Shown here in pieces: positions 12,974 through 13,891 of a stretch of 13,891 nt of DNA. The position numbers and the translations under genes are program-made. Below the pieces are notes generated by a model, which saw only the letters and a list, made by a program, of their open reading frames with translations, was not told the origin of the DNA and did not search any database. The stretch is taken from contig JAHHTB010000034.1 of the NCBI GenBank assembly GCA_020024855.1, positions 1 to 13,891 on the forward strand. Direction: 5' to 3'. The DNA is from Fusobacterium sp. (GTDB lineage: Bacteria > Fusobacteriota > Fusobacteriia > Fusobacteriales > Fusobacteriaceae). Each line of letters starts with the position of its first letter. The first letter of the stretch is position 1.

Positions 12974-13891
12974 TTATTCAACAACTATTATAATTTTATT
13001 TTGTAAATCATCTTTTTCTACAAACTTATCTATTCCAAGTTTTTTAGCAATTTTATATGCTATATAATAATCTTCTTTATTATAATTTATAAGCGTATCT
13101 GTTCCTTTTACTGCTTCTTTTTTTTCAGTTACATCATTGTATCCATCTTTTTTTAATGTATCTGCATAAAGACTTGCTGTTGCACTATCCCCTACAACCT
13201 CAACATTAAATATTTTTCTTTCCTCTTTTCCAAGAACAAAAACTACATTTGCAAGAGTTGGAATAGTCGCATCTTCTTTTATTTTAAAATATTTTTCTCC
13301 TATATTCATTATTAACTCTTCAACTTTTTCTTTAGGAAGATCATTTACTATAACATAACTTTGCTCACCATTTGTTTCATAGTTTGCAGCATTATACTTG
13401 ACACCAAGTTCATTTTTTAATCTTTCTCCTGTTCTTCTTGCATGTCCTGCCCTTCCATTAGCATTTAATATATCAACTATTATATTTTCATTTGTTATAT
13501 TTTTTATATTTTTATCTCTTAAAAGATCATTAAACATTGATTCCATATTAGAAGTAAGAATATGCCTTCTATCATTTATCATTACTTCAGGTATGTTTCT
13601 TGCATTTTTTACATTAACATCAACTTCACCATATTTAATAACTTTATACTTTTCTACTTTTTCTGGTAATATTGCATTAACTCTATTTAATATTTCTTCA
13701 TAGTTTTTTACTTTTATTAAATCTCTAAAGCTTATATCTTTATCAATTTGAATGTCAAAAGGAATTTTTATTGCAAGTTTATCTTCATAAACTATAAATA
13801 AATTGTTCTTTCCAACAATCATATATCTATCCCATTCTTTTATATCTTTGTTTCCACTTATTAAATTATAAATTAAAGTTCCTGTTAAAAT
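12974..13891 (-). CDS. LytR C-terminal-domain protein, 5' end outside the window
   Basis: At least 305 residues are visible, and the frame is open to the right edge, so the true start lies beyond 13891. The ATG at 13822 lacks a good ribosome binding site, and the 23 codons before it (ILTGTLIYNLISG...) look like the end of a membrane segment, so this is probably a membrane-anchored protein with its body outside the cytoplasm. Counting from 13822, residues 112-196 (NIIVDILNANGRAGHARRTGERLKN) match the LytR_C pattern: a beta strand, an Asn-Gly-x-x-Gly turn and a helix. Residues about 202-282 (FNVEVVGDSATASLYADTLKKDGY) appear to be a second, diverged copy. The preceding 110 residues are not recognised. 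LytR_C domains occur with cell-wall polymer transferases and alone; no catalytic LCP domain is visible here. Its neighbours, MreD-like and PBP2, suggest a cell-wall role. Confidence 0.72.
   Translation of the reverse strand: MLTGTLIYNLISGNKDIKEWDRYMIVGKNNLFIVYEDKLAIKIPFDIQIDKDISFRDLIKVKNYEEILNRVNAILPEKVEKYKVIKYGEVDVNVKNARNIPEVMINDRRHILTSNMESMFNDLLRDKNIKNITNENIIVDILNANGRAGHARRTGERLKNELGVKYNAANYETNGEQSYVIVNDLPKEKVEELIMNIGEKYFKIKEDATIPTLANVVFVLGKEERKIFNVEVVGDSATASLYADTLKKDGYNDVTEKKEAVKGTDTLINYNKEDYYIAYKIAKKLGIDKFVEKDDLQNKIIIVVE

Noticed and set aside
13398..13703. Plus-strand open frame opposite the LytR_C gene
   Set aside because: Antisense shadow with no recognisable protein features.
1..13891. 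CRISPR arrays, insertion sequences, tRNA or rRNA genes, riboswitches
   Set aside because: No regular repeats, terminal inverted repeats, transposase-like protein, cloverleaf-like or conserved RNA segment was seen, and there is almost no non-coding space to hold them.

Overview
The window is AT-rich and fully coding. It holds thirteen genes, all on the minus strand, so transcription runs from the right edge (position 13891) to the left edge. Base composition, the Lys/Ile/Glu-rich proteins, AGA-dominated arginine codons and the mix of Gram-negative rod-shape genes with RNase J, YhbY, RbgA and a DUF212 protein suggest the Fusobacteriota, most likely a Fusobacterium. This placement comes from protein style and gene content, not from a database search.

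In transcription order: (1) a cell-shape block at 10732-13891, with the end of a LytR C-terminal-domain protein (its start is beyond the window), a small MreD-like membrane protein and the elongation transpeptidase PBP2. (2) An RNA block at 8573-10700, with ribonuclease J and the ribosome-associated YhbY. (3) A block at 3344-8551, with a DUF212/YuiD membrane protein, deoxyxylulose-5-phosphate synthase (first step of the MEP isoprenoid pathway), an HD-domain protein of unknown substrate, a TlyA-type rRNA 2'-O-methyltransferase and an exported S41 protease. (4) A block at 856-3325, with RsmI (16S C1402 2'-O-methyltransferase), the ribosome-assembly GTPase RbgA and NAD synthetase. (5) Two membrane proteins at 3-828: an unrecognised coiled-coil protein and an NfeD-like protein.

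The longest gap is 43 bases, several genes overlap by 1-17 bases, and I found no terminator hairpin or RNA gene. The region therefore looks like one long housekeeping operon, or several operons fused by read-through. Themes are envelope growth (MreD-like, PBP2, isoprenoid supply for undecaprenyl phosphate, S41 protease) and ribosome maturation (YhbY, RNase J, TlyA, RsmI, RbgA).

I see no mobile element, CRISPR array, phage gene or obvious new defence system. The points most worth a second look are the PBP2 gene, which has no ATG/GTG/TTG start able to include its membrane anchor; the HD protein, which carries a sigma-region-4-like helix-turn-helix; and the unusual residues in the Dxs active-site motifs. 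Several starts are corrected here: GTG or TTG codons that lie in or beside Shine-Dalgarno sequences are rejected for rsmI, dxs and the mreD-like gene, and a long nadE start is rejected.
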